From positions 5,001 through 53,412 of the forward strand of contig CABYZW010000007.1 in assembly GCA_902523615.1 (NCBI GenBank): DNA of 48,412 nt, read 5' to 3'. The notes below the pieces were generated by a model. It was not told the origin of the DNA. It saw only the letters and a program-made list of their open reading frames with translations, and searched no databases. This document shows, piece by piece, positions 27,295 through 36,264 of the stretch (position 1 is the first letter of the stretch; the number at the start of each line of letters is the position of its first letter). The position numbers were made by a program, and so were the translations under genes. This DNA is from an uncultured Pelagibacteraceae bacterium. GTDB lineage: Bacteria; Pseudomonadota; Alphaproteobacteria; Pelagibacterales; Pelagibacteraceae.

Positions 27295-28620
27295 GTGAAA
27301 AATTTTATAAAAATTTCTAATCGAATAAAACCATTTGATAAAGTAATTCAAATAGAAGGAGATAAAAGTTTATCAATTAGATGGGCACTACTAGCATCTC
27401 AAGCAATAGGTAAATCTAAGTCATTTAATCTTTTAAAATCTGAAGATGTCGAAAATACACTTAGATGTTTAAAAAAACTCGGGGTTAGAGTAAAAAAATA
27501 TAAAAACTCATGCGAGATAACTAGTAAAGGATTGAACAGTTTTAAAAATTCAAAAAGTATAACATTGAATGCTGGAAATTCTGGAACATTAGGAAGATTA
27601 TTATTAGGCCTTCTAGTGCATACAAGAAATAAAATAACTTTGAAAGGCGACAAAAGTCTTTCAAAACGTGATTTTTTAAGAGTAACACAACCTCTTGAGA
27701 AATTTGGTGCAACTTTCATCACAAATTCTGATGGTCGGCTACCATTAACTGTTAGGGGAACAAGTTCACCAAAGCCAATACGATATTTTGAGAACAGAGG
27801 TTCAGCTCAGTGTAAAAGCAGTGTAATGCTTGCAGCAATCAATACTAAGGGAGTAACAAAAATTAAAGCAAAAAAATCAAGAAATCATACAGAGCTATTA
27901 TTTAAGTATTTAAAGATACCAATTAAGATTCAAAAAAAAAAAAAATATGATCTAATTAATATTAAAGGGAAAAAATCAATTAAATCTTTTAATTACAAGA
28001 TTCCCTCTGATATAAGTTCGAGTGCTTTTTTTATTGTGCTCACAGCACTAACAGAAAAATCTAAAATAAAAATTAAAGATGTGAATATTAATTCAACAAG
28101 ATTTGGATTTATAAAAATTCTTAAAATGATGGGGGTTAAAATTAATTTAAGAAATATTAAAAATTATAAAGGCGAAAAACTTGCAGATCTTCATGTTGAG
28201 TCGGCCAAAAAATTAAAGCCATTAAATTGTCCAACTAATTTAAATAGCTCTGCTATAGATGAATTTTTACTAATTTTTCTAGTAGCAGCTAAGGCAGATG
28301 GAATATCATCTTTTAAAAAATTATCTGAATTAAATCAAAAAGAAAGTCCAAGATTATTATGGGGATCAAAGATCTTAAACAAGATGGGTATTAAAAATAT
28401 CGTAGAAAATAATAATATTAAGATTTTTGGGAATCCAAATTTAGATTTAAAGAAAGAGATCACCATAAGAGGATTTTTGAAAGATCATAGAGTTTTTATG
28501 ACTAGTGTTGTGGCGGCTTTAACTTTTGGAGGAAAATGGAAAATTTATGATCAAGAGTCAATAAAAACTTCTTTTCCCTCATTCCTTTACAAAATTAAGG
28601 AATTGGGAGCGAAGATATGA
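27295..28620 (+). CDS. aroA: 3-phosphoshikimate 1-carboxyvinyltransferase (EPSP synthase)
   Basis: 441 residues, GTG start, 9 nt after lptB. It catalyses the sixth shikimate-pathway step. Conserved elements are GDKSLSIRWALLAS, LNAGNSGTLGRLLLG, GRLPLTVRGT and SSAFFIVLTAL. The usual Gly-Asn-Ala-Gly-Thr pocket appears as NAGNSGT. A run of 14 A (27932-27945) encodes KKKK in mid-gene, making it a strong slippage site. In most alphaproteobacteria cmk and rpsA follow; here cmk is missing and rpsA starts after 153 nt. Confidence 0.93.
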   Translation: MKNFIKISNRIKPFDKVIQIEGDKSLSIRWALLASQAIGKSKSFNLLKSEDVENTLRCLKKLGVRVKKYKNSCEITSKGLNSFKNSKSITLNAGNSGTLGRLLLGLLVHTRNKITLKGDKSLSKRDFLRVTQPLEKFGATFITNSDGRLPLTVRGTSSPKPIRYFENRGSAQCKSSVMLAAINTKGVTKIKAKKSRNHTELLFKYLKIPIKIQKKKKYDLINIKGKKSIKSFNYKIPSDISSSAFFIVLTALTEKSKIKIKDVNINSTRFGFIKILKMMGVKINLRNIKNYKGEKLADLHVESAKKLKPLNCPTNLNSSAIDEFLLIFLVAAKADGISSFKKLSELNQKESPRLLWGSKILNKMGIKNIVENNNIKIFGNPNLDLKKEITIRGFLKDHRVFMTSVVAALTFGGKWKIYDQESIKTSFPSFLYKIKELGAKI

Positions 28621-28773
28621 TGTTAAATACTCTCTTTTCAATTTTTTATTTTTTTTCTCAAAAAAGAAGCAAAAACCCCAATAATTTATTAATTTTTTAA
28701 TGATATTCAGTATTGATTAAAACGTTAAATTTAATTAAAAGATCGTGTTTTAAATTTTAAATACAAAAAACTA

Positions 28774-30504
28774 ATGGAAATATATAAAGACCTCACAAAT
28801 CCTAAATCCCAAGAATTTGAAAAATTATTAAATAGTCAGCTCTCTAAAAATAAAATTGAGGAAGGAAAAATAATTGAGGGTAAAATAAACAAAATTACTG
28901 AAAAATTTGTTTTTCTTTTTGTAGATGGTTTAAAAAGTGAACCAGTGCTAGATATAAACGAACTAAAAAGCATGGGCTTAAGTGAAAAAATAAAGATAGG
29001 TGAGAAAATATCAGTATTATTAGAAAAAATTGAAGATAAGAATGGTGAAGTAATTGTTTCTGCAAGTAAAGCTCAAAAAATTAGAGGATGGGATAAACTT
29101 GTAGAAGCTTATGAAAAAAAAGAACCTATTATGGGAAAAATAACTTCAAAGTGTAAAGGTGGTTGTATTGTTGAGCATATTGAAACTGGTTCTTTAATGT
29201 TTTTACCTGGATCTCAAATAAGTGATAAGCCTCTAAAGGATATAAGTCATTTAATGAATGAACCTCAGAAATTTGCATTGATTAAATTGGATAAAATTAG
29301 AGGTAATGCATGTGTTTCAAGAAGAGAAATTATTTCAAACTTTAAAAAAGAGGACAAAGCAAAAATTATCGAAAAATATCAAATCGGAGACATCATTAAA
29401 AATGCCGAGGTAAAAGGGTACAGTACTTTTGGTTGTTTTTTCAATGTAAATAATGAGATTGATGTTTTAGTACACCTACAGGAAATTTCTTACTCAAGGG
29501 TTAATCACCCAGACGAAGTTTTTAATATTGGTGAAAAACATGATTTAAAGGTAATCTCAATTGATAAAGAAAAATTACAAATCGGTTGTTCTGTCAAACA
29601 ATTATCACCTGACCCATTTGAACATATTGAAAATTATGAATTAAATAAAGTTTATAAAGTAAAAGTTGTTAAACTAATGGACTTTGGAGCTTTTTGTGAA
29701 CTAGAACCAGGTTTAACAACGCTATTGCATTCAAGTGAGTTAAGCTGGTCAAAAAAAATTACTTCAGCCAAAAAAATGTTTAAAGTTGGTGATGAAATTA
29801 ATTGTGTAATAACAGAAATTGATAAAGAAAAAAGGAGAGTAGCAATTTCACATAGATTAACAGAAAAAAATCCTTTTGAATCATTTGAAAAAGAATACCC
29901 AGTTGGAAAAATTGTTGAGGGCGAAGTGGTGAATAAAAATGAGTATTCCTTATTCGTCAAATTTAAAGGATATAATCTTGATGGTTTTTTACATTGTAAT
30001 GATCTAACATATCTAAATAATGGAGAAGAAGAACTACAAAAGTATAAAAAAGGTGACAAAATTCAAGTAAAGGTTTTAGAAATTAAAACTTCTGAGCAAA
30101 AAATTAGGGTTGGATTAAGGCAAACGCAACCAGATCCATTTGACTGGTTCAAAGATAAGAAAATTAATCAAGCTATTACAGTTAAGATAGTATCTACTGA
30201 AAATAAAGGTTTAGTTGTTAGGCCAGAGGGTTGTGAAATGGATTTTATAATTAAAAAATCTCAAATAGCAATTAATGCAGCAGATGCTAGAACAACAAGG
30301 TTTACTGGAGGAGAAAGAATTGATTGTGCAATCGCGGATTTAGACTTAGATAAAAGAAAAGTAAACTTAAGTATTAAACTTTTAGAAGAAATTGACAAAA
30401 AAGAAGCACTAGAAAAGTATGGATCTGAAGGTTCTGGAAAAAATTTACCTTTTTCATCATTATCAGATGATTTAAAAAAAAAAGACGAAAAGAAAAAAAA
30501 ATAA
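28774..30504 (+). CDS. rpsA: 30S ribosomal protein S1
   Basis: 576 residues, near the usual 560-570. It brings mRNAs to the 30S subunit, important here since many starts lack a clear Shine-Dalgarno sequence. Six S1/OB repeats are visible, for example GKINKITEKFVFLFVDG, YKVKVVKLMDFGAFCELEPGLTTLLHSSELSW and VEGEVVNKNEYSLFVKFKGYNLDGFLH. The C-terminus is a disordered Lys/Asp tail. The 153-nt upstream region is long for this genome and likely contains a promoter or autoregulatory leader. Confidence 0.97.
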   Translation: MEIYKDLTNPKSQEFEKLLNSQLSKNKIEEGKIIEGKINKITEKFVFLFVDGLKSEPVLDINELKSMGLSEKIKIGEKISVLLEKIEDKNGEVIVSASKAQKIRGWDKLVEAYEKKEPIMGKITSKCKGGCIVEHIETGSLMFLPGSQISDKPLKDISHLMNEPQKFALIKLDKIRGNACVSRREIISNFKKEDKAKIIEKYQIGDIIKNAEVKGYSTFGCFFNVNNEIDVLVHLQEISYSRVNHPDEVFNIGEKHDLKVISIDKEKLQIGCSVKQLSPDPFEHIENYELNKVYKVKVVKLMDFGAFCELEPGLTTLLHSSELSWSKKITSAKKMFKVGDEINCVITEIDKEKRRVAISHRLTEKNPFESFEKEYPVGKIVEGEVVNKNEYSLFVKFKGYNLDGFLHCNDLTYLNNGEEELQKYKKGDKIQVKVLEIKTSEQKIRVGLRQTQPDPFDWFKDKKINQAITVKIVSTENKGLVVRPEGCEMDFIIKKSQIAINAADARTTRFTGGERIDCAIADLDLDKRKVNLSIKLLEEIDKKEALEKYGSEGSGKNLPFSSLSDDLKKKDEKKKK

Positions 30505-30516
30505 ATTAGATTAGAT

Positions 30517-30810
30517 TTGGCTATAGTAAAATCAAACCTTTTAAAACAACTTTCTAAAAATTATCCTAATTTTTTAAAAAAAGATTTAGATAAATTTATA
30601 AATATAATTTTAAAAGAATTCAAAAATACCTTGAAACGAAATGAAAGAATAGAACTGAGAGGTTTTGGTGTTTTTTCTACAAATATTCAAAAAGCTAGAA
30701 TTTCAAGAAATCCAAAAACAGGTGAGAAAGTTAATACTCCAGAAAAAAAAACAATAAACTTTAAAATGGCTAAAGATTTATTTAAAAGATTAAATGATGA
30801 AAAAGAGTAA
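30517..30810 (+). CDS. ihfB: Integration host factor beta-like HU-family protein
   Basis: 97 residues from a TTG start (the reading MAIVKSNLLKQL matches the family only from this codon). HU/IHF fold with RIELRGFGVFSTNIQKARISRNPKTGEKV, the beta-arm and DNA-intercalating Pro region (NPKTG). The position right after rpsA is the conserved ihfB locus of proteobacteria. It bends DNA in recombination, replication and transcription. Its last codons overlap the start of pyrF. Confidence 0.92.
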   Translation: MAIVKSNLLKQLSKNYPNFLKKDLDKFINIILKEFKNTLKRNERIELRGFGVFSTNIQKARISRNPKTGEKVNTPEKKTINFKMAKDLFKRLNDEKE

Positions 30811-31468
30811 AGTATTTGTTGCTTGTGACACAACCAATGTTTCGAAAATAAAAAGTATTATTAATAAAACTCAAAATCTACAAATTAAGGTTGGATATAA
30901 ATTTGGTTTAGAATTTTTAAATTCAAAACAAGGTAGAAATTTTTTATCGAAAATAAAAAAAAAGATTATTTTTGCAGACCTCAAGCTCCATGATATTCCA
31001 AATACCTGTGTATCAGCAATAAAGGCTGTCAAAGATCTTAGAATTAGTTATTTAACTATTCACATAAGCTCCGGCTTAGAAGCTTTAAAAGCAAGTAAAA
31101 AAGTATCTGGTAAAACTAAACTTGTAGGAGTTACAATTTTAACCTCACTAGATAATAAATCGTTAAGAGAAATCGGTTTTGATAAAAATGTAAAAAAGCT
31201 TACTTACCATCAGGCTAAATTAGCAAATAAAGCAAAATTGGATGCAATTGTTTGTAGTCCTCAAGAAATTCATATTGTTAAAAAAGTTTTCAAAAAAGAA
31301 ATTATTACACCTGGAATAAGATTTAATTCTATAACTAATGATCAAAAAAGAGTATTAACACCTAAACAGGCATACAAAAATGGTAGTGACTGGTTGGTTA
31401 TAGGTAGACCCTTAACTAAAGGAAATATTCATAAAAATATTTTATCATTAATTGCTCATTTAAAATAA
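30794..31468 (+). CDS. pyrF: Orotidine 5'-phosphate decarboxylase
   Basis: 224 residues. It makes UMP from OMP. The core motif DLKLHDIPNT carries the catalytic Asp-Lys-Asp array; the phosphate-binding end TPGIR and WLVIGRPLTKG are present. Two adjacent ATGs (30794, 30797) could serve as start; both overlap ihfB by about 15 nt. Its stop and the trpF start share TAATG, so the genes are likely translationally coupled. Confidence 0.94.
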   Translation: MMKKSKVFVACDTTNVSKIKSIINKTQNLQIKVGYKFGLEFLNSKQGRNFLSKIKKKIIFADLKLHDIPNTCVSAIKAVKDLRISYLTIHISSGLEALKASKKVSGKTKLVGVTILTSLDNKSLREIGFDKNVKKLTYHQAKLANKAKLDAIVCSPQEIHIVKKVFKKEIITPGIRFNSITNDQKRVLTPKQAYKNGSDWLVIGRPLTKGNIHKNILSLIAHLK

Positions 31469-32097
31469 TGACATTAAAAACAAAAATATGTGGAGTTTCT
31501 GATACCAAAATATTACAATATTTAGTCAATCATAAGCACCCTCCACAATTTGTGGGGTTCATTGCAAATTATCAAAAATCAAAAAGGTTTGTTGATAAAA
31601 AAAAGCTTTATGAATTGTTGAGATTAGATAAAAAAAAATCCTTATATGTTGCAGTATTGGTTGATCCCGATTTGAGAATTCTTGAGGAAATTAAAGACTT
31701 GCCATTTGACTATTATCAACTTTATGACTGTAAGAAAGATAAGATTGAATACATAAAAAATACTTATAATAAAAAAATTATAACAGCAATAACTGTTGAA
31801 AATGCTGAAGATGTTAAAGTGTTTGAATTATACAAAGATTTAGCAGACATCTATTTGTTTGATAGTAAGGGCTACGAGAAAAGCTTTTCATTTAATCATA
31901 AATTGATTGAAAATATCCAATTCGACAAAGATGTAATGCTAGCAGGAAATATTCAAATCAACGATAATCTTGAAAAATATAATAAAATAGCTGATATTAT
32001 TGATATATCTGGAGGATTAGAAACTGCTGGAAAAAAAGATGTCGCTAAAATAGAAATTTTTTTAAACAAAATAAAAAATTTAAACAATGAAACTTAG
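31468..32097 (+). CDS. trpF: Phosphoribosylanthranilate isomerase
   Basis: 209 residues. It catalyses the third step of Trp synthesis from anthranilate. The catalytic Cys is in KICGV (residues 7-10), the general-acid Asp in YLFDSKG, and the phosphate-binding end is DISGGLETAGKKDVAKI. Some usual blocks are degenerate: QLHG is QLYD, and the SPR phosphate/Arg region is SKRFVD. It is a diverged but complete TrpF, supported by its place ahead of trpB and trpA. It overlaps trpB by 11 nt. Confidence 0.88.
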   Translation: MTLKTKICGVSDTKILQYLVNHKHPPQFVGFIANYQKSKRFVDKKKLYELLRLDKKKSLYVAVLVDPDLRILEEIKDLPFDYYQLYDCKKDKIEYIKNTYNKKIITAITVENAEDVKVFELYKDLADIYLFDSKGYEKSFSFNHKLIENIQFDKDVMLAGNIQINDNLEKYNKIADIIDISGGLETAGKKDVAKIEIFLNKIKNLNNET

Positions 32098-33316
32098 AAA
32101 AAATATTCCTTTAATCGATCAACATGATAAATTAGGTTTCTGGGGTGGCAAATTCGGTGGTAGCTTCATTCCAGAAACCCTAAAAAAACCAGTGGAAGAT
32201 TTAACAAAAGAATTTCAAAAACTTAGAAAAGATAAAAGTTTTTTAAAGAAAAGAGATTTTTATTTTAAAAATTATATAGGTACACCAACATCTTTTGTCA
32301 AATTAAAAAAATTAACAGATCACTTAGGTGGAGCACAAATTTGGGCAAAAGTTGTTTCAGAAGCTAATGGCGGGGCTCACAAAATATATAATGCTACAGT
32401 TCATGCTTTAATTTGTAAAGCTATGGGGAAAAAATACATAGTTGGTGATACTGGCGCAGGTTATGCAGGAAAAATGCTAAGTATGGCGGCAAAAGAATTT
32501 GGACTTAAATGTAAGATTTTTATGGGCGCGAAAGATATAAAAAGACAAAAACCTAATTGTCAAGCGATGAGAAAAAATGGTGCTGAAATTATACCAGTTT
32601 ACTCTGGAAGCCAAACTTTAGTCGATGCTGTAAGTGAATGTATGAGATATTGGGTTTCAAATTGTGATAACACACATATGTGTGTAGGTTCTACTGTAGG
32701 ACCAAATATTTTTGTTAAAATTTGTGGATGGTCAACAACTCAAATCTCTAGAGAACTCAAAATACAATTAAAAGATAAATTTAAAAAGTTCCCAAAAAAG
32801 ATAAAATTAATTAATTGTGTGGGTGGTGGGAGTTCTGCATACGGTTTTTGGAGTGAATTTATAGATTATGATAAAAACCAAATCGAATTAATAGGTGTAG
32901 AAGCAGGTGGTCCACAAAAATCAAAATTACATGCTGCTCCTTTGAGTAGAAATGCGAAAATTGGAATTTTACATGGTGCTGCATCTTACGTATGTCAAAA
33001 TAACGAAGGCCAAATCCAAGAAACAGAATCTATTAGTGCAGGTTTAGATTACCCTGGTGTTAGCCCATTACATTGTTTATTAAAAGACACTAAAAGAGCT
33101 AGATATACTCATGCTACTGATGAAGATGCTTTGAATGCTTATAGGATAATTAAAAAATTTGAAAAGCTCAATCCAAGTTTAGAGCCAAGTCATGCTTTTG
33201 CCGAAGCTATAAAAATTGCACCAAAATTGAGCAAAGATACAGTTATAATAGTAAATTCATGTGGCGATGCAAGAAAAGATAAAGATATTTTAAAAAAAAG
33301 ATTGGGTAAATATTAA
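32087..33316 (+). CDS. trpB: Tryptophan synthase beta-subunit homologue, divergent
   Basis: 409 residues, typical length. It aligns along its whole length to TrpB: FGGSFIPETL, GGAHK with PLP lysine K99, MGAKDIKRQKPN, VPVYSGS-like block, VGGGSSA and SISAGLDYPGVSPLH. Catalytic-site residues differ from E. coli/Salmonella: the E109 motif ETGAGQHG is DTGAGYAG (D121; H115 becomes A127), GPHPYP is GPNIFV, and the Ser377 position that contacts the PLP pyridine nitrogen is Cys (C392, VNSCGDARKD). It is not the TrpB2 type. Context (trpF before, trpA after with a 1-nt overlap) still argues for tryptophan synthesis. Confidence 0.88.
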   Translation: MKLRKNIPLIDQHDKLGFWGGKFGGSFIPETLKKPVEDLTKEFQKLRKDKSFLKKRDFYFKNYIGTPTSFVKLKKLTDHLGGAQIWAKVVSEANGGAHKIYNATVHALICKAMGKKYIVGDTGAGYAGKMLSMAAKEFGLKCKIFMGAKDIKRQKPNCQAMRKNGAEIIPVYSGSQTLVDAVSECMRYWVSNCDNTHMCVGSTVGPNIFVKICGWSTTQISRELKIQLKDKFKKFPKKIKLINCVGGGSSAYGFWSEFIDYDKNQIELIGVEAGGPQKSKLHAAPLSRNAKIGILHGAASYVCQNNEGQIQETESISAGLDYPGVSPLHCLLKDTKRARYTHATDEDALNAYRIIKKFEKLNPSLEPSHAFAEAIKIAPKLSKDTVIIVNSCGDARKDKDILKKRLGKY

Positions 33317-34119
33317 TGCATTGTTCTTTAATAAACAAATCTTTTGAAATTGCAAAAAAAGAGAATAGACCTGCACTCCTTACCTATACCGTTGCTGGTG
33401 ATAATACAAAAAAAAAGTCCCTGGAAATTTTATTTTCAATCTCTAAGTATGCAGATATTTGTGAATTAGGATTTCCACATAACACACCAATTGCTGACGG
33501 TGGACAAATTCAAACGAGTGCTTACCGGGCTATTAAAAATGGTATTAAAATTAAGGAAGTATTTTCAATTGTTAGTAAATTTAAAAAAGTAAAAAAAAAA
33601 AAACCAATTATTTTGATGGGTTACTATAATATGATCTATCAATTTAATGAAAATAAGTTTATCTCTAAATGTAAAAAATCAAAAGTTGATGGATTAATAG
33701 TTGTCGATCTACCTCATCCTGAAAATAAAAATTTTGCTTTGAAATGTAAAAAAAATAAGATTAATTTCATTCAACTTGTTTCACCAACTACTTCAAAATT
33801 TAGATTAAGAAAAATAATTAATGACTCACACGATATGATTTATTACATCAGTATGTTATCTACTACTGGTGGTAAATTGAAGGTTTCACCAAAAAAGATA
33901 ATTAATGAATACCAAAAAATTAAAAAGCAAAATAGGTCCAAAAATGTTGTAATCGGATTTGGCATTACAGAAAAATCAATTAAATCACTAAAAAAAGCTG
34001 ATGGATTGGTTGTGGGGAGTGCAATTTGTGAGGAAATTACTAGATCAATAAAAAAAAGACAAAATACTGTCACAAATGTTACTAATATAGTCAGAAGATT
34101 AAAAAATAAAATTAAATGA
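33316..34119 (+). CDS. trpA: Tryptophan synthase alpha subunit
   Basis: 267 residues. It cleaves indole-3-glycerol phosphate to indole, which passes to TrpB. Catalytic Glu and Asp are kept in ELGFPHNTPIADGGQIQ; other motifs are MGYYNMIY, VVDLPHPEN, LVSPTTS, YYISMLSTTGG and IGFGI. The usual PFSDP is PHNTP. A run of 13 A (33591-33603) encodes KKKK. The start shares TAATG with the trpB stop; the end overlaps accD by 4 nt. Confidence 0.93.
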   Translation: MHCSLINKSFEIAKKENRPALLTYTVAGDNTKKKSLEILFSISKYADICELGFPHNTPIADGGQIQTSAYRAIKNGIKIKEVFSIVSKFKKVKKKKPIILMGYYNMIYQFNENKFISKCKKSKVDGLIVVDLPHPENKNFALKCKKNKINFIQLVSPTTSKFRLRKIINDSHDMIYYISMLSTTGGKLKVSPKKIINEYQKIKKQNRSKNVVIGFGITEKSIKSLKKADGLVVGSAICEEITRSIKKRQNTVTNVTNIVRRLKNKIK

Positions 34120-35042
34120 ACTGGATTACTAAAATAATTAAAGCAGGTGAAAAGATAAAAACTGCTATTCATAAAAGGGCCTCAAAAGAAGATATAGCTA
34201 ACAGTGATTGGACCTCATGTTGCAAAGGACCAATATTAAAAAAAGATTTAGAAGCGAATCTTTGGGTATGCCCTGACTGTAATAAGCATCATCGTATTAA
34301 ACCAAAACAAAGATTTGATATTTTATTTGGAAAAAATAGTTACGAAACTTTTAAAACTCCTATCCCTAAAGATGATCCACTAGAATGGACAGACTCCAAA
34401 TCTTATAAAGATAGATTAAAAAATGCTCGAAAAAAAACTGGCATGGACTGTGGTATGATGGTTGCGAGTGGAACAATAAACAATATTAAAATTACTGCAG
34501 TTGCATCAGATTTTGATTTCTTAGGTGCATCAATGGCAGCTGCTGAGGGAGAGGCGTTTCTATATGGAATACAACATGCAATTGAGAATAAAACTCCATT
34601 TTTATGTATTAGTGCCGGTGGTGGAATGAGAATGATGGAAAGTTTAATTTCTCTATCTCAAATGACAAGAACAACATTAGCAATTAATGAGCTTAAAAAG
34701 AACAATCTTCCATACTTGGTGTGTATAACAGATCCAACAGCCGGAGGTATTACTGCCTCATATGCAATGTTAGGAGACATCCATATCGCAGAGCCAGGAG
34801 CATTGATTGCTTTTGCAGGTGCAAGAGTAATTCAAGGAACTGTTAAAGAAGAATTACCAGAAGGTTTTCAAAAGAGTGAATACATTGAAAAGACAGGCTT
34901 TGTTGATTTAATTGTTGAAAGAAAAGATCTTGCTGAAAAAATTGGAACTCTATTATCAATATTGTTAAAGAAAAATTCTGTTATAAGCACTGAACATGAT
35001 GAAACTACAGAAAATACTCAGTCGCTTTCTAAAATTGCATAA
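34116..35042 (+). CDS. accD: Acetyl-CoA carboxylase carboxyltransferase beta subunit
   Basis: 308 residues. It is the partner of AccA. The carboxyltransferase core is intact (GMDCGMMVASGTI, FDFLGASMAAAEGEAF, CISAGGGMRMMES, PTAGGITASYAMLGDI). The N-terminal zinc ribbon is irregular: instead of CxxC plus CxxC it shows adjacent C35-C36 (WTSCCKG) and C52/C55 (VCPDC), so only part of the usual ligand set is in place. Many alphaproteobacterial AccD proteins have lost these Cys altogether. It overlaps the folC start by 47 nt in another frame. Confidence 0.95.
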   Translation: MNWITKIIKAGEKIKTAIHKRASKEDIANSDWTSCCKGPILKKDLEANLWVCPDCNKHHRIKPKQRFDILFGKNSYETFKTPIPKDDPLEWTDSKSYKDRLKNARKKTGMDCGMMVASGTINNIKITAVASDFDFLGASMAAAEGEAFLYGIQHAIENKTPFLCISAGGGMRMMESLISLSQMTRTTLAINELKKNNLPYLVCITDPTAGGITASYAMLGDIHIAEPGALIAFAGARVIQGTVKEELPEGFQKSEYIEKTGFVDLIVERKDLAEKIGTLLSILLKKNSVISTEHDETTENTQSLSKIA

Positions 35043-36264
35043 AAAAGAAATTGATCTTAGCTTAGATCGAATTAATTATCTTTGTGAAAAACTGGGTAAT
35101 CCTCAGGATAAAATCAAAGCCATCAGTATTGTTGGGACCAATGGTAAAAACTCTACAATTCAAGCTTGTTATTCGATTTTAAAAGAGGCAGGAATAAAGT
35201 GTAACATTTATACCAGTCCTCATATTCAAAAAATAAATGAAAGATTTGTTTTTAACAACCAACAACTTGGAGATGATGAACTGGCTTCTTTATTTGAGGA
35301 AGTTGAGAGAATAAATGAGAATAATCCAATTACATTCTTTGAAATTTTGACTGCATGTTTTTTTTATAAGGCAGCTCAATATCCTAATAATCTTAATCTG
35401 ATTGAGGCAGGTTTATTTCATAGGTTTGATGCAACAAATATCTTAAAAGATAATATTGCAAGTATTGTAACTTCTATATCAAAGGACCATTTAGACTGGC
35501 TTCCAGAAAATGAAAGAACAATCGATAAGATTATTTTTGAAAAGACTTCAAATCTTTTAAATTCAAATATTATTATTGCAAAACAATATCCTCATTCAAC
35601 AGCGGAAAAGATAAAAAAAAATATTCACCAAAATCAATCTAATAAGTATTTTTTTAATGATGATTTTTCATTTTCAATTGGAGAAAATGAATTCTTTTAT
35701 TATGAGGATAAATTTGGTGGATTAAAACTACCGAAACCAAATGTTTTAGGTCAATTTCAGTATGAAAATATTTCAACAGCTATTGCAACCTTACGAATAT
35801 TAGATCTGGGTATTGAAGATCATCATATAAAAAAAGGTATTAAAAAAATCGATAATATTGCAAGACTTCAAAAAATTGAGTCAGGTAAATTAAAAAATTT
35901 AGTTAAAGATAATCTTTTTTTGTTATCTGGAGATCATAATGAAGATGGAGCACGAGTATTAAATGAATATTTAAAAAGCCTAGATTGTAAAAAACATGTC
36001 ATTATTGGTATGATGGATAATAAAGAACATGAAAAATATATTAATCACTTTAAAGATATTGCCTCAATAACAACTGTAGACATTAAAAACCAACCGAATG
36101 CAATTAGTGGAATTAAATTAAGAGAAAAATTTAAAAATATCCCAAATGTAAATTATAAAGAAAGTATTGAAGATGCGATCAAGAGCATAAATCTAAATCA
36201 AGGAGATCTACTTTTAATTACTGGATCTTTATATCTTTGTTCTGAAGTTTTAAATTTAAATTAA
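34996..36264 (+). CDS. folC: Folylpolyglutamate synthase / dihydrofolate synthase
   Basis: 422 residues. It adds glutamate to dihydropteroate and folates. The family N-terminus ILSRFLKLHKKEIDLSLDRINYLCEKLGNP supports the start inside accD, giving a 47-nt out-of-frame overlap. P-loop GTNGKNST (usual GTNGKGST), then LIEAGLFHRFDATN (usual EVGLGGRLDATN) and TSISKDHLDWL (usual DH motif). The C-terminal domain carries LSGDHNEDGARVL (usual DGAHNP). It is convergent with trxA; the stops overlap in TTAA (36261-36264). Confidence 0.92.
   Translation: MMKLQKILSRFLKLHKKEIDLSLDRINYLCEKLGNPQDKIKAISIVGTNGKNSTIQACYSILKEAGIKCNIYTSPHIQKINERFVFNNQQLGDDELASLFEEVERINENNPITFFEILTACFFYKAAQYPNNLNLIEAGLFHRFDATNILKDNIASIVTSISKDHLDWLPENERTIDKIIFEKTSNLLNSNIIIAKQYPHSTAEKIKKNIHQNQSNKYFFNDDFSFSIGENEFFYYEDKFGGLKLPKPNVLGQFQYENISTAIATLRILDLGIEDHHIKKGIKKIDNIARLQKIESGKLKNLVKDNLFLLSGDHNEDGARVLNEYLKSLDCKKHVIIGMMDNKEHEKYINHFKDIASITTVDIKNQPNAISGIKLREKFKNIPNVNYKESIEDAIKSINLNQGDLLLITGSLYLCSEVLNLN

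Noticed and set aside
28617..28700. 27-codon ORF overlapping the aroA stop (ATGATG)
   Set aside because: Low-complexity Phe/Lys/Asn product from a T- and A-rich stretch with no other support; possible but not credible enough to annotate.
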